A DNA stretch of 64,000 nucleotides, taken from contig NZ_VOJI01000001.1 in NCBI RefSeq assembly GCF_007923445.1, forward strand, positions 1-64,000. Direction: 5' to 3'. The notes beneath the pieces are model-generated. The model was not told the DNA's origin. It saw nothing but the letters and a program-made list of their open reading frames with translations, and ran no database searches. Source of the stretch: Puniceibacterium confluentis. Lineage in GTDB: Bacteria > Pseudomonadota > Alphaproteobacteria > Rhodobacterales > Rhodobacteraceae. Every line of letters begins with the position of its first letter. Position 1 is the stretch's first letter. The position numbers were made by a program, and so were the translations under genes. Positions 27,716 through 36,114 of the stretch are shown here, in pieces.

Positions 27716-29038
27716 CTAATGTGCCCGCGCAGCGGCGAACGATTCCACGGTTACGTCCTGTTGTGTGCCCGTGGTCATGTCCTTGAGCATGTGCTGCCCG
27801 TCGCGGACGATCCAGACATAGGGGATGCCCTTGTCATTGGCGTATTTCAGTTGTTTGTCCAGTCGGCTGACATCCGGCAGGATCTCGACATTGGCGCCGG
27901 TCGCGCGGATCTGCGCCGCAAGGCTCTCGGCTTCGGCCGCCGCAAGCGACTCGTCGCCGGCCACCAGCACCTCGGTCGGGCTGCGACGCCCGGATTCCAG
28001 AAGCCCTTCGCTCAGCAACTTGGTAAAGATCCGGGTCAGCCCGATCGAGATGCCGACGCCGGGAAGCTTGCGCTTCATGAACTGGCCCACAAGGTTTTCA
28101 TACCGCCCGCCGGCGCAGATCGACGGATAGCCGGGGAAATCGATAAAGCGCGCCTCGTAGACCACACCGGTATAATAGTCGAATCCGCGCGAGATCGCGA
28201 GATCCCCGTCGATTATGAAATCCGCGGGGCGGCTCTTCTCGACGCGGGCAAGCAATGTGCACAGCGCGTCGCGCCCGGCATCGGCGTCAGGATTGGAGAG
28301 GCCCAGCGCGTCCATGCCATCGGCAATGGCATCGGGGCCGCCCTTGATCTGGCAGAAGCGGATGCAGGTGTCGATGCCGCCCGCGTCCAGCCCCAGTTCG
28401 CTGGTCAGGCGTTCGGACAGTTGCTCGGTGCTCAGCTTCTCGACCTTGTCGAGGATGCGGGCCAGAAGCGTGCCGTCTGGCAGGCCAAGATGGGTTGCAA
28501 GACCATCCATGATCCTGCGGTTGGAGACCTGAAATTTCACCGGCCCGACCTTGAGCCTCGTCAGGGCAACGACAGCCATTTCGAGCATCTCGGCGTCATA
28601 AGCGAGCGAAACCGTGTCCGCGTCAATCACGTCGATGTCGCACTGGGTGAATTCGCGGTAGCGGCCCTCTTGCGGGCGTTCGCCACGCCAGCAACGCTGC
28701 ATCTGGTAGCGTTTGAACGGGAACGTCAGGTTGCCATGCTGCTTGGCCACATACCGCGCGGTCGGCACGGTCAGATCGTAGTGCAGGGCAAGCTTGGCCG
28801 TGCCTTCGCCCACGGCGGCAAGACGGGTGAGGGCATAGATTTCCTTGTCCACATCCTCGCCCTTCGAGGCCAGTGTCTGCACCGTCTCGACCGAGGGCGT
28901 TTCAATGTTGGCGTAGCCATAGCTCTCGAAAACCTGCGCCAGGGTGGCGAGCCACTGCCGTTCCACATCCCGCAGCTCGGGGGTGAATTCCGGAAAGCCG
29001 CTGATTGCGAAGCTGAGCTTTGTCTTGGCGCCTGCCAT
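27716..29038 (-). CDS. hisS: Histidine--tRNA ligase
   Basis: 440-residue class II aminoacyl-tRNA synthetase charging tRNA-His. Motif 2 with the adjacent loop is RCWRGERPQEGRYREFTQCD, and the histidine-specific stretches are SRGFDYYTGVVYEARF and CAGGRYENLVGQF. The C-terminal anticodon-binding domain starts near EVLVAGDESLAAAEA. The QCDIDVID continuation of motif 2 differs from the E. coli form (HQLGCEV type). The gene encoding its cognate tRNA follows on the same strand, a neat but not required arrangement. Confidence 0.95.
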   Translation of the reverse strand: MAGAKTKLSFAISGFPEFTPELRDVERQWLATLAQVFESYGYANIETPSVETVQTLASKGEDVDKEIYALTRLAAVGEGTAKLALHYDLTVPTARYVAKQHGNLTFPFKRYQMQRCWRGERPQEGRYREFTQCDIDVIDADTVSLAYDAEMLEMAVVALTRLKVGPVKFQVSNRRIMDGLATHLGLPDGTLLARILDKVEKLSTEQLSERLTSELGLDAGGIDTCIRFCQIKGGPDAIADGMDALGLSNPDADAGRDALCTLLARVEKSRPADFIIDGDLAISRGFDYYTGVVYEARFIDFPGYPSICAGGRYENLVGQFMKRKLPGVGISIGLTRIFTKLLSEGLLESGRRSPTEVLVAGDESLAAAEAESLAAQIRATGANVEILPDVSRLDKQLKYANDKGIPYVWIVRDGQHMLKDMTTGTQQDVTVESFAAARAH

Positions 29039-29389
29039 TGTGTCGTGCCCCTTGATTCATTGCCCGAAGGAGGTCTGTGACGGACCCAGTGCCCCGGTTT
29101 TTTGACAGGGCGGGTGTACGGCGAAAGGGTGTCCGCCACAACTGGAAATACTGTGCCTGCAGGGGCCGGACCGGTGGCGCAGAACCGTCAGGACCGGGGC
29201 CCGGAGGCGGAAGACCGGCAGAACCCGCAGGCAGCGCGTTAGCAAGATTTTAGCGGAGACGAGGTTACAACTGTAACAAAGAGCCTTTCTGCCCGACATA
29301 ATCCGCTCCTTTTTGCCAGGACGCGTGTTTTTGCTTGCTATGCAACAGAGTTCGCGTATCCGAATGCAGGAAACAATACGAAGCAGGCC
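29039..29389. other. Intergenic region between hisS and the desaturase gene
   Basis: 351 bases between divergent genes with no supported coding sequence. The hisS-proximal part holds its leader (AAGGGGCACGACA before the ATG). The desaturase-proximal 170 bases are less GC-rich and contain the 29264-29277 palindrome. Long minus-strand frames crossing this region are antisense extensions of the desaturase gene. Confidence 0.5.
29264..29277. promoter_or_regulatory. Palindrome GTTACA-AC-TGTAAC upstream of the desaturase; candidate operator
   Basis: Perfect 6-base arms around two bases, 112 bases before the desaturase start. TetR-type regulators of unsaturated-fatty-acid genes (FabR, DesT) bind palindromes of this general form, so a lipid-responsive operator is plausible but unproven. 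Confidence 0.4.
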
Positions 29390-30415
29390 ATGACACATCA
29401 CACCATTGACGGATCGACCCGTGCCCCCGCCGATTGGGTGCGCATCCTCGCTCGGTATCGCGAACCAAACACCTTGCGCAGCAGCTTTGAACTGGCGGTC
29501 AGCCTGATCCCGTTCGTGGCGCTCTGGGTGCTGGCCTGTTGGGTGGCGCAGTATTCCTATGTCGGGGCATTGCTGATTTCGGCGGTGAACGGATGTTTTC
29601 TGCTGCGCCTGTTCTGCATCCAGCATGACTGCGGGCACGGCTCGTTCTACGGCAACCGGAACCTGAGCGACTGGATCGGGCGCGCACTGGGGGTGGTCAC
29701 GCTGACACCTTACGACGTGTGGCGCCGGACGCATTCCATTCATCACAGCCATGCCGGCGATCTGGATCACCGCGGGATCGGCGACGTGATGACCCTCACC
29801 ATCGAAGAGTATCACCAGCGCACCGCTTTCGGCCGCTTGCTGTACCGCGCCTACCGACATCCGCTGGTGATGTTCGGGCTTGGTCCGACATACCTGTTCT
29901 TCCTGCAGAACCGGTTGCCACTGGGATTGATGACCCAGGGCAAGAAATACTGGATCAGTGCGATGGGCACAAATCTCGGCATCCTCGGCGTGGTGTCCCT
30001 GATCGTCTATTTCGGCGGCCTGCAGGCCCTGTTCCTGGTGTTTCTGCCGACCACGCTGATCGCGGCGTCGATCGGTGTCTGGCTGTTCTATGTCCAGCAC
30101 CAGTTCGAGACGACCCACTGGGAACAAAATCCGGACTGGCAGCTGCACGAGGCAGCACTACACGGCAGTTCGCATTATGACCTGCCGCCGATCCTGCGCT
30201 GGTTCACGGCCAACATCGGCATTCACCATGTCCACCACCTCTACAGCCGCATCCCGTTCTACCGCCTGTCCGAAGTTCTGCGCGATCACAAGGAACTGGT
30301 GGAATGCAGCCGGATGACGCTGCTTCAAAGCTTCAAGTGCGCCAGTCTGGATCTGTGGGACGAAAAGAGCCGCCGCCTGGTCTCGTTTGCTGCGGCACGC
30401 AAGATGGCTCTCTGA
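29390..30415 (+). CDS. Membrane fatty acid desaturase (delta-12/omega-6 type)
   Basis: 341-residue integral membrane di-iron desaturase that introduces a cis double bond into acyl chains using O2. The three histidine boxes are complete: HDCGH (79-83), HSIHH (115-119) and HHVHH (279-283). Hydrophobic hairpins lie at about 35-75 and 190-235. Box spacing is that of the FAD2/DesA-like group and also of some carotenoid-type desaturases. A perfect hairpin follows the stop. Confidence 0.88.
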   Translation: MTHHTIDGSTRAPADWVRILARYREPNTLRSSFELAVSLIPFVALWVLACWVAQYSYVGALLISAVNGCFLLRLFCIQHDCGHGSFYGNRNLSDWIGRALGVVTLTPYDVWRRTHSIHHSHAGDLDHRGIGDVMTLTIEEYHQRTAFGRLLYRAYRHPLVMFGLGPTYLFFLQNRLPLGLMTQGKKYWISAMGTNLGILGVVSLIVYFGGLQALFLVFLPTTLIAASIGVWLFYVQHQFETTHWEQNPDWQLHEAALHGSSHYDLPPILRWFTANIGIHHVHHLYSRIPFYRLSEVLRDHKELVECSRMTLLQSFKCASLDLWDEKSRRLVSFAAARKMAL

Positions 30416-30433
30416 GACTAACTCGGGCCAGAT

Positions 30434-30457
30434 CCGCACAGGTTCTGGCCTGTGCGG
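30434..30457 (+). terminator. Hairpin downstream of the desaturase gene
   Basis: CCGCACAGG-TTCTGG-CCTGTGCGG, a perfect 9-base stem 18 bases after the stop. It lacks a T-run, so it may act as a Rho-assisted terminator or 3' stabiliser. Confidence 0.45.
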
Positions 30458-30584
30458 CTCCGCGTCAGGAATTTGCACGAGAAAGCAGGCTGCCCACCCC
30501 AGTCATCGGCGTAGCGTCACCCTGAGATGCGCGCGCATTCCGGCGCGACCGCTGCGGCGGCCTCTCGCCCTGTACCCTGCTGCG

Positions 30585-31967
30585 TTACAGCCTGGGCGCC
30601 GGGTCCTGCGCGGGTTGCAGTGGCAGGGTCACGGTTGCACACAGCCCGCCCTCGGCCCGGTTTTCCAGGGTGATCCGCCCGCCATGGGCAAGGATGATCG
30701 TCTGGGCAATGGACAGCCCGAGCCCGGCACCGCCGGTTTCGATATTGCGGCTGTCATCCCCGCGCGTGAAGGGGCGGAACATGTCCTCCAGCCGGTCCGG
30801 CGGAATACCGGGGCCTGAGTCCGTGATTCTCACGATGGCAACCTGCCGGTCGCGAGACAGGGAAACGGTGGCGTCCTGTCCGTATCGCAAGGCATTGTCG
30901 ACAAGATTGCCGAAAGCCCGAAGCAGGCCGACGCGGCGGCCGGTCACCCGCACGTTCGAGGCGGCATCACAGACGGCACCCCGGTCGGCGCAAAGCTGAG
31001 TCAGCAGCGGACCAAGGTCCAGCGTCTGCATCTTTTCCCCGTCCTGCCCCTCTCGCGCATAGCTGACAAGGCCGTCCGCCATGACGGTCATCTCGTCGAG
31101 CGTCCGCACCATTGCTTCCCGTTGCTGATCATCGTCCACCATTTCCGCCCGGATCCGCAGGCTGGTCATCGGCGTGCGCAGGTCATGCCCCACAGCGGCC
31201 AGCATCCGCATGCGTTCCGCATCGAACTGCGAGATTTCGATCTGCATGGCATTGAAGGCGCGGGCCGCTTCGCGCATCTCGCGCGGACCTTCCTCGGGAA
31301 CCCGCGCAGAGCGGTCGCCGCGTCCGGCAGCCTGAGCCGCTTCGGAAAGTTGCCCAAGCGGCTTTGTCAGACGACGGGCCAGAACAAATCCCATGCCAAG
31401 GACGCAGAGCAGCGACAGCCCGAGAATGGTCAGGAACGGTTTGCCGTCTACACGGCCCGGGCGCGGTGAGGCGCCGCTTGTCATCACGTTGAGCCATGCG
31501 CCCTGCCCCTCGCGTGCGCTCAGCCGGACAGAGATGCCAATGACGCGCTCTTTGCGGAATGCGCTGCGGTGATCCGGGCTGCCGCGGGGCGGCAGGCGGT
31601 CGATGATGGCGACGGCCAGATCGTCACGCCCCAGCGTATCGGCCAGTCCTTGCGCAATGTATCGCGACCGGCTGTCAGACCCCGTCGCGTTCAACAGCGG
31701 GACATCGTCCACGCTGACGCGGGCAAAGCGCGTCGACGCGTCACGGGCGATCACCTGCCGGACCCGTGCATTCACCGCCTCCATTGCCGGGACAAGCGCG
31801 GCGATCCGCTCGATCTCGCGGTCTTCGCTGGCCTGGCGGTCAAACCGCTGTTGCTGGAAACCCAGCACCACCAGCGCGATCAGATTGGCAACAAGGATGG
31901 CCGTGGTGAGCAGCAAGACGATGCGGCCGGCAAGTGCATCCGGGAACAGGCGTCCGAGGCGCTTCAT
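30585..31967 (-). CDS. Sensor histidine kinase of an OmpR-type two-component system
   Basis: 460-residue membrane kinase. TM1 is at about 14-36 and TM2 at 178-197, enclosing a 140-residue periplasmic sensor. HAMP follows (RRLTKPLGQLSEAAQAAGRG), then the H-box AVGHDLRTPMTSL with H261, the N-box NLVDNALRYG, and the ATP-lid motifs DSGPGIPPD and GGAGLGLSIAQ. The chosen ATG overlaps the response regulator stop (ATGA). The divergent neighbour encodes an exported EF-hand protein, so calcium or envelope sensing is an attractive guess. Confidence 0.92.
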   Translation of the reverse strand: MKRLGRLFPDALAGRIVLLLTTAILVANLIALVVLGFQQQRFDRQASEDREIERIAALVPAMEAVNARVRQVIARDASTRFARVSVDDVPLLNATGSDSRSRYIAQGLADTLGRDDLAVAIIDRLPPRGSPDHRSAFRKERVIGISVRLSAREGQGAWLNVMTSGASPRPGRVDGKPFLTILGLSLLCVLGMGFVLARRLTKPLGQLSEAAQAAGRGDRSARVPEEGPREMREAARAFNAMQIEISQFDAERMRMLAAVGHDLRTPMTSLRIRAEMVDDDQQREAMVRTLDEMTVMADGLVSYAREGQDGEKMQTLDLGPLLTQLCADRGAVCDAASNVRVTGRRVGLLRAFGNLVDNALRYGQDATVSLSRDRQVAIVRITDSGPGIPPDRLEDMFRPFTRGDDSRNIETGGAGLGLSIAQTIILAHGGRITLENRAEGGLCATVTLPLQPAQDPAPRL

Positions 31968-32686
31968 GCGCGCGGGTCCGTCACATCGGCAACCAGCCGG
32001 TAACCGCCGCCCCATTCGGTCACCAGAAGTTGCGGCGCTTTGGGGTCGGATTCGATCTTGCGGCGCAGGCGGCTGATCTGGTTGTCGATGGCGCGGTCAT
32101 ACGCTTTTGCTTCGCGGCCCGCCGTCAGATCCAGCAGGGTCGACCTGCTCAGCACGGCGCGCGGTTGGTCGAGGAAAATGCCCAACAGCCGGTTTTCGGC
32201 TGTGGTCAGTGCGACGACCCGACCATCCGCGCCGGTCAGGTGCTGGGCGTCAGGATCGTGGACCCAGTCAGCAAACTGCCGCCGCCCGCTGGGCGGCGCG
32301 GCCAGTTCCGGCGGGGCGCGGCGCAGGATGGCGCGCACCCGCGCCAGCAGTTCACGCGGATTGAAAGGTTTGACGAGGTAGTCATCGGCACCAAGCTCCA
32401 GCCCCACAATGCGGTCGGTTTCATCCGCCATCGCTGTCAGCAGCAGCACCGGCGGTCCGCCGCGGGCGACCACCCAACGGCACAGGCTCAGCCCGTCCTC
32501 GCCCGGCATCATGACATCCAGCACCACCAGATGAATGGCCGCTTCTGCCAGAATCTCGCGTGCCTCGGCCGCGTGGGCGGCCAGCCGGGTCCGGAACCCC
32601 TGCTTGCGCAGATACTGACCCAGCGGTTCGCGAATGTCGCGCGCGTCGTCAACGATCAGGATCTGCGGCGCAATCGGGTCGGTCAT
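31964..32686 (-). CDS. OmpR/PhoB-family response regulator
   Basis: 240-residue regulator: receiver domain (ILIVDDARDIREPL; phospho-acceptor D57 in VVLDVMMPGEDG; LTAMADETD; K in DDYLVKPFNPREL) and a C-terminal winged helix (LTTAENRLLGIFLDQPRAVLSR; AIDNQISRLRRKIESDP). The ATG at 32684-32686 follows GAGGAGACAGC, which decides the start over an upstream frame. It is the first gene of the operon with the kinase, and divergent by 240 bases from the EF-hand gene, a likely target. Confidence 0.94.
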   Translation of the reverse strand: MTDPIAPQILIVDDARDIREPLGQYLRKQGFRTRLAAHAAEAREILAEAAIHLVVLDVMMPGEDGLSLCRWVVARGGPPVLLLTAMADETDRIVGLELGADDYLVKPFNPRELLARVRAILRRAPPELAAPPSGRRQFADWVHDPDAQHLTGADGRVVALTTAENRLLGIFLDQPRAVLSRSTLLDLTAGREAKAYDRAIDNQISRLRRKIESDPKAPQLLVTEWGGGYRLVADVTDPRA

Positions 32687-32926
32687 ATGCTGTCTCCTCA
32701 GGCGGCGGCGACGCCACTGTTCCGGATATAACCCCCTTTTCACAGAAGTTTCCAATCGGTGACGGGGCGTGTCGGGCCCTGGATTGTCGCAAGATGTCTC
32801 AGGCTGCGCTCCTGCGACAGGTGGCGACAAAGTGACGGTGTCGCTGACAAACCTTACCGCGCAACAGCCCCTAAGTGTGGATCACCGAGGCGCAGCTGCC
32901 TCGTCGGAAACCCGAAAGGACACGAC

Positions 32927-33460
32927 ATGAAACCTTCCAAATTCCTCCCCGTCAGCTTCCTGGCCATCATCGCCGTCTTTGGCGGGCTGAGCCTTGCCAC
33001 CGCTCAGACGGCCATCGACACGACACCAAAGTCCTCGGTCATCGAAGCGCATGCTCCGGACGGAGCCCGCGGCGATTTCCGGGGTGCACGCGGTGGTCGC
33101 GAAGATCACGGCGGTCGCGGCCTCCTGGGGCAGGTGCTGAAACAGGTTGACGCAGATGGTGATCGCGCAGTGACCCAAGCGGAAATCGACACATTCCGGG
33201 CGACGATAGTCGCTGGCGCCGATGCCTCCGGCGAGGGCGACATCTCGCTTGAGGAGTTCGCGACCATCTACCTTGATCTGATGCGCAGTCAGATGGTCGA
33301 CGCATTTCAGACTCTGGACGAGGACGGAAACGGCGTCGTGACACAAGCCGAGATGGACGAACGGTTCGGCGACGTTGTCACGCGGATGGACCGCAATGAC
33401 GATGGCAAGCTGGACCGGGCGGACCATGGTGGACGGGGCCACATGGGAAAAGGGGCATGA
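32927..33460 (+). CDS. Exported protein with four EF-hand calcium sites
   Basis: 177-residue protein with a signal peptide (PVSFLAIIAVFGGLSLATAQ). After a Gly/Arg/His-rich linker come four EF-hand loops: DADGDRAVTQAE (75-86), DASGEGDISLEE (99-110), DEDGNGVVTQAE (131-142) and DRNDDGKLDRAD (155-166). The first and third match the canonical 12-residue pattern. None has the proline at loop position 2 seen in lanmodulin. The tail is Gly/His-rich. The ATG at 32927 follows GAAAGGA. Function unknown: calcium buffer or envelope sensor partner. Confidence 0.85.
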   Translation: MKPSKFLPVSFLAIIAVFGGLSLATAQTAIDTTPKSSVIEAHAPDGARGDFRGARGGREDHGGRGLLGQVLKQVDADGDRAVTQAEIDTFRATIVAGADASGEGDISLEEFATIYLDLMRSQMVDAFQTLDEDGNGVVTQAEMDERFGDVVTRMDRNDDGKLDRADHGGRGHMGKGA

Positions 33461-33498
33461 CGGCTCGCGGCATGGCGGTCGCCGCGGCTGACAGGACC

Positions 33499-33524
33499 GG
33501 GCAGAGGTGGAAACGCCTCTGCCC
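33499..33524 (+). terminator. Hairpin downstream of the EF-hand gene
   Basis: GGGCAGAGG-TGGAAACG-CCTCTGCCC, a perfect 9-base stem starting 39 bases after the stop. There is no T-run. It probably marks the end of the transcript between convergent genes. Confidence 0.5.
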
Positions 33525-33664
33525 CGACCGGCTTGCGCTGCTTGCACCACCGGTTTGAACATCCCGGATTCCGGGGTTTTTCCCGATGCCGATGATTTCC
33601 CCGGCCTACGCCTCAACAGGGATACTCTCATCCTCTGTCGCCATCAGGCCAGAAGGCGCGATTC

Positions 33665-34102
33665 TCAGTCGTTTTCGAGTTTGGTGCGCAATTCGCGCAG
33701 GACCGGCAAAGCGGCGCGGACCTTGGCATCGCCAAGCTCCGAGACCAGTTCGGTCATCAACGGCGTGATCGCATCCAGTGCCGCATCCCGCGCCCGCGTG
33801 CCCGCCAGGCTGATCGACACCATCTTGCGGCGGGCATCGTCCCAATCGGGACGGATGTGGATGTATCCGGAAATTTCCAGCTTGGCCAATGTGTTGGTCA
33901 TAGCGCCACGGGTCACGTGAAAACTGCGCGCCAGTTGGGCCGGACTGCGCTCGCCGCCGCCACGGGCGAGATGATTGAGCACCGAGAAATGCGAGATTTC
34001 CATCCGGTCAGGCAGGACACGGGTCAGCCGGTTTCGCACCAGCTGATCCGCCGTCAAAAGCTCACTGAACAACGATATGGCGAGGGCATTGCTGTCGCTC
34101 AT
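33665..34102 (-). CDS. MarR-family transcriptional regulator
   Basis: 145-residue winged-helix regulator. The core reads ISHFSVLNHLARGGGERSPA, then LARSFHVTRGAMTNTLAKLE (recognition helix) and a wing with RPDWDDARRKMVSISL, the conserved D-x-R of MarR wings. No cysteine redox pair is seen. It lies between the EF-hand gene and glutaredoxin with no clear operon partner; its target is unknown. Confidence 0.9.
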   Translation of the reverse strand: MSDSNALAISLFSELLTADQLVRNRLTRVLPDRMEISHFSVLNHLARGGGERSPAQLARSFHVTRGAMTNTLAKLEISGYIHIRPDWDDARRKMVSISLAGTRARDAALDAITPLMTELVSELGDAKVRAALPVLRELRTKLEND

Positions 34103-34202
34103 ACCGGGCCTGTGGCGGGTCGCATGAAATCTTCGGGTGCGGCGCCCCTGCGCACAGGCGTTCGCCAGTTCAAAGTTTCCGGTTCGAACTGCGCCTTGCG
34201 CA

Positions 34203-34460
34203 TCATCCGGTCAACATAACGTCGAGCTTGCCTGCCCGATCAAGTGCAAACAGGTCATCACACCCCCCTACATGGCTTTCGCCAATGAAGATCTGCGGCA
34301 CGGTGCGTCCGCCTTTGGCGCGCTGGATCATTTCGGGCTTGCGCTCGGGGTGGGCCAGCACGTCGATTTCAGAAAAGGCGACGCCTTTCTGGGTGAGCAG
34401 CCGCTTGGCCGCGTGGCAGAAGCCGCAGAGCGGCGAAGTGTAGATTTCAACGGTTTGCAT
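34203..34460 (-). CDS. grxC: Glutaredoxin 3
   Basis: 85-residue thiol oxidoreductase with active site CGFC at residues 12-15 (the usual GrxC site is CPYC, so the second position is Gly). The glutathione-binding TVPQIFI motif with cis-proline and GGCDDLFALDRAGKL follow. It reduces disulfides and mixed glutathione disulfides in the cytoplasm. It lies 32 bases downstream of comF on the same strand, probably cotranscribed. Confidence 0.93.
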   Translation of the reverse strand: MQTVEIYTSPLCGFCHAAKRLLTQKGVAFSEIDVLAHPERKPEMIQRAKGGRTVPQIFIGESHVGGCDDLFALDRAGKLDVMLTG

Positions 34461-34492
34461 GTCGGTTTCCTTTGACGCCCTTTGTCAGGGAT

Positions 34493-35221
34493 TTAGGCAT
34501 CCTTTGCAACGCGCGCCAGTACCGTGACGCAAACCTCCCTCGCCCCGGCGGCCAGACACACCTCGGCCGCGGCGCTGAGCGTTGCCCCCGAGGTCATCAC
34601 GTCATCGACCAGAAGCACGGTTTTGCCTGCCAGGTGCTGCGCCCCTTTCGGATGCGCCGCCAGCGCACCTGACAGGGTGGCAAAGCGATCCTCCCGCGAC
34701 TTGCCGTCAAGCGACGCGGTATGGGTCGTGCGGATCAGCGCGTCGGGACAGCAGCTCAGCCCGGTCTGGCGCGCCATTGCCTGCGCCAACACCGCGGACT
34801 GGTTGAAACGACGTTGCAGCAGACGATAGAAATGCAGCGGCACCGGGACAATGACCATGTCCTGCGTCAGCATTGGCCGCGCGACCCGCGCCATCCAGAG
34901 CGATGCTGTCGGCACAATATCGTGGCGATCGCCATGTTTGAGCCCGAGAACAAGTTTTCGGCCATTGTCACGATAGCAGAGCGCGGCGCGACCCCGGACC
35001 CATGGTCGCACGGTTTTCAGACATTCGTCACAATGTTCGGCCAGATCGGACGTCCCGGGCAGCGGCACGCCGCAGAGGTCACAGACCAGGCCGGTGATAA
35101 ACGGCGTATCGCGCCAGCAGGTGCCGCACAGACCAAAGTCGCTTTCCACCAGACCGCCGCAGACAAGGCAGCGCGGCGGATAGACCATCTGAACGGCTGT
35201 TTGCAACCGCTGCCTCAGCAT
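34493..35221 (-). CDS. comF: ComF-family phosphoribosyltransferase-like protein
   Basis: 242-residue protein with an N-terminal zinc ribbon (PPRCLVCGG, LCGTCWRD, VCDLCGVPL, HCDECLK) and a C-terminal type I phosphoribosyltransferase fold. The latter has RRFNQSAVLAQAMAR and the PRPP loop VLLVDDVMTSGAT. ComF homologs are linked to DNA uptake or repair; the enzymatic activity is unsettled. I chose the ATG at 35219-35221 with upstream GGAGTAGATAG over a TTG at 35245, because the latter would overlap the divergent gene start. Confidence 0.87.
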   Translation of the reverse strand: MLRQRLQTAVQMVYPPRCLVCGGLVESDFGLCGTCWRDTPFITGLVCDLCGVPLPGTSDLAEHCDECLKTVRPWVRGRAALCYRDNGRKLVLGLKHGDRHDIVPTASLWMARVARPMLTQDMVIVPVPLHFYRLLQRRFNQSAVLAQAMARQTGLSCCPDALIRTTHTASLDGKSREDRFATLSGALAAHPKGAQHLAGKTVLLVDDVMTSGATLSAAAEVCLAAGAREVCVTVLARVAKDA

Positions 35222-35236
35222 CCTATCTACTCCTCC

Positions 35237-36058
35237 ATGAGCCAACCGATCCCCCTGACCGATCTAGCTGCGCTGCGGCTGCACCGTCGCCGCGCCCAGT
35301 CCGCCCCCGCGCTGTTCCTGCACGAAGCTGTCCGTGACGAAGTTCAGGATCGGCTGGCAATGATTACCAAAACCTTTAAGGCCCCGGCGATTGTCACGCC
35401 CTTTCCCCAGGTCTGGCGCGACAGCTGGCCCGAAGCCCGGATCCTGGACGATGGCGAGGTTCTGGATCTGGACGAGGGCGCGCATGATCTCGTGGTGCAT
35501 TGCCTTGCACTGCATTGGGCCAACGATCCTGTCGGTCAACTGATCCAGTGCCGCCGCGCCCTGATGCCGGACGGGTTGTGCCTGACTTTGGCCTTTGGCG
35601 GTCAGACGCTGCACGAGTTGCGCAGCGTTCTGGGGCAGGCCGAAATCGAAGTGACCGGCGGATTGTCGCCGCGCGTTGCCCCCATGGGCGAGATCCGTGA
35701 TCTCGGCGGGTTGCTGCAGCGCGCAGGGCTGGCGCTACCGGTGGCTGATTCGATGCCGCTCAGGGTCAGTTACGGCTCGGCGCTCGGGCTGATGCAGGAC
35801 CTGCGCGCGATGGCCGAGAACAACGCCCTGAGCGCCCGGCTGCGCAAACCGACCCGACGCGCGGTCCTGCTGCGCGCGGCCGAGCTTTACGCCGCGACCT
35901 ATGGCGATGCTGACGGGCGCATACCTGCCACCTTTGATATCATCGTGCTGACCGGCTGGGCACCGGATGCCAGCCAGCCGAAGCCGTTGCGCCCGGGATC
36001 GGCGGCGGCACGGCTCGCGGATGCGCTGGGGACGCGGGAAACACCTCTGAGCGATTGA
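35237..36058 (+). CDS. SAM-dependent methyltransferase, BioC/NDUFAF5-like
   Basis: 273-residue class I methyltransferase-like protein. Typical pieces are HLLV-like HDLVVHCLALHWANDPVGQL, CRRALMPDGLCLTLAFGGQT and LRVSYGSALGLMQDLRAMAE, resembling BioC-type proteins and the NDUFAF5 assembly factor. The glycine-rich SAM loop is weak here, as is common in the alphaproteobacterial branch. It begins 15 bases from the divergent comF start, so the two genes have overlapping leader and promoter sequence. hemH follows after 56 bases. Confidence 0.78.
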   Translation: MSQPIPLTDLAALRLHRRRAQSAPALFLHEAVRDEVQDRLAMITKTFKAPAIVTPFPQVWRDSWPEARILDDGEVLDLDEGAHDLVVHCLALHWANDPVGQLIQCRRALMPDGLCLTLAFGGQTLHELRSVLGQAEIEVTGGLSPRVAPMGEIRDLGGLLQRAGLALPVADSMPLRVSYGSALGLMQDLRAMAENNALSARLRKPTRRAVLLRAAELYAATYGDADGRIPATFDIIVLTGWAPDASQPKPLRPGSAAARLADALGTRETPLSD

Positions 36059-36114
36059 CCTGCGCGTCAGAGACTTTACTTACGACCGGTACAAAGAATG
36101 ATCAGGATCAGACC

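Noticed and set aside
32927-33460. Lanmodulin-type lanthanide protein
   Set aside because: The EF-hand loops have no proline at position 2 and the spacing differs; calcium-type EF-hands fit better.
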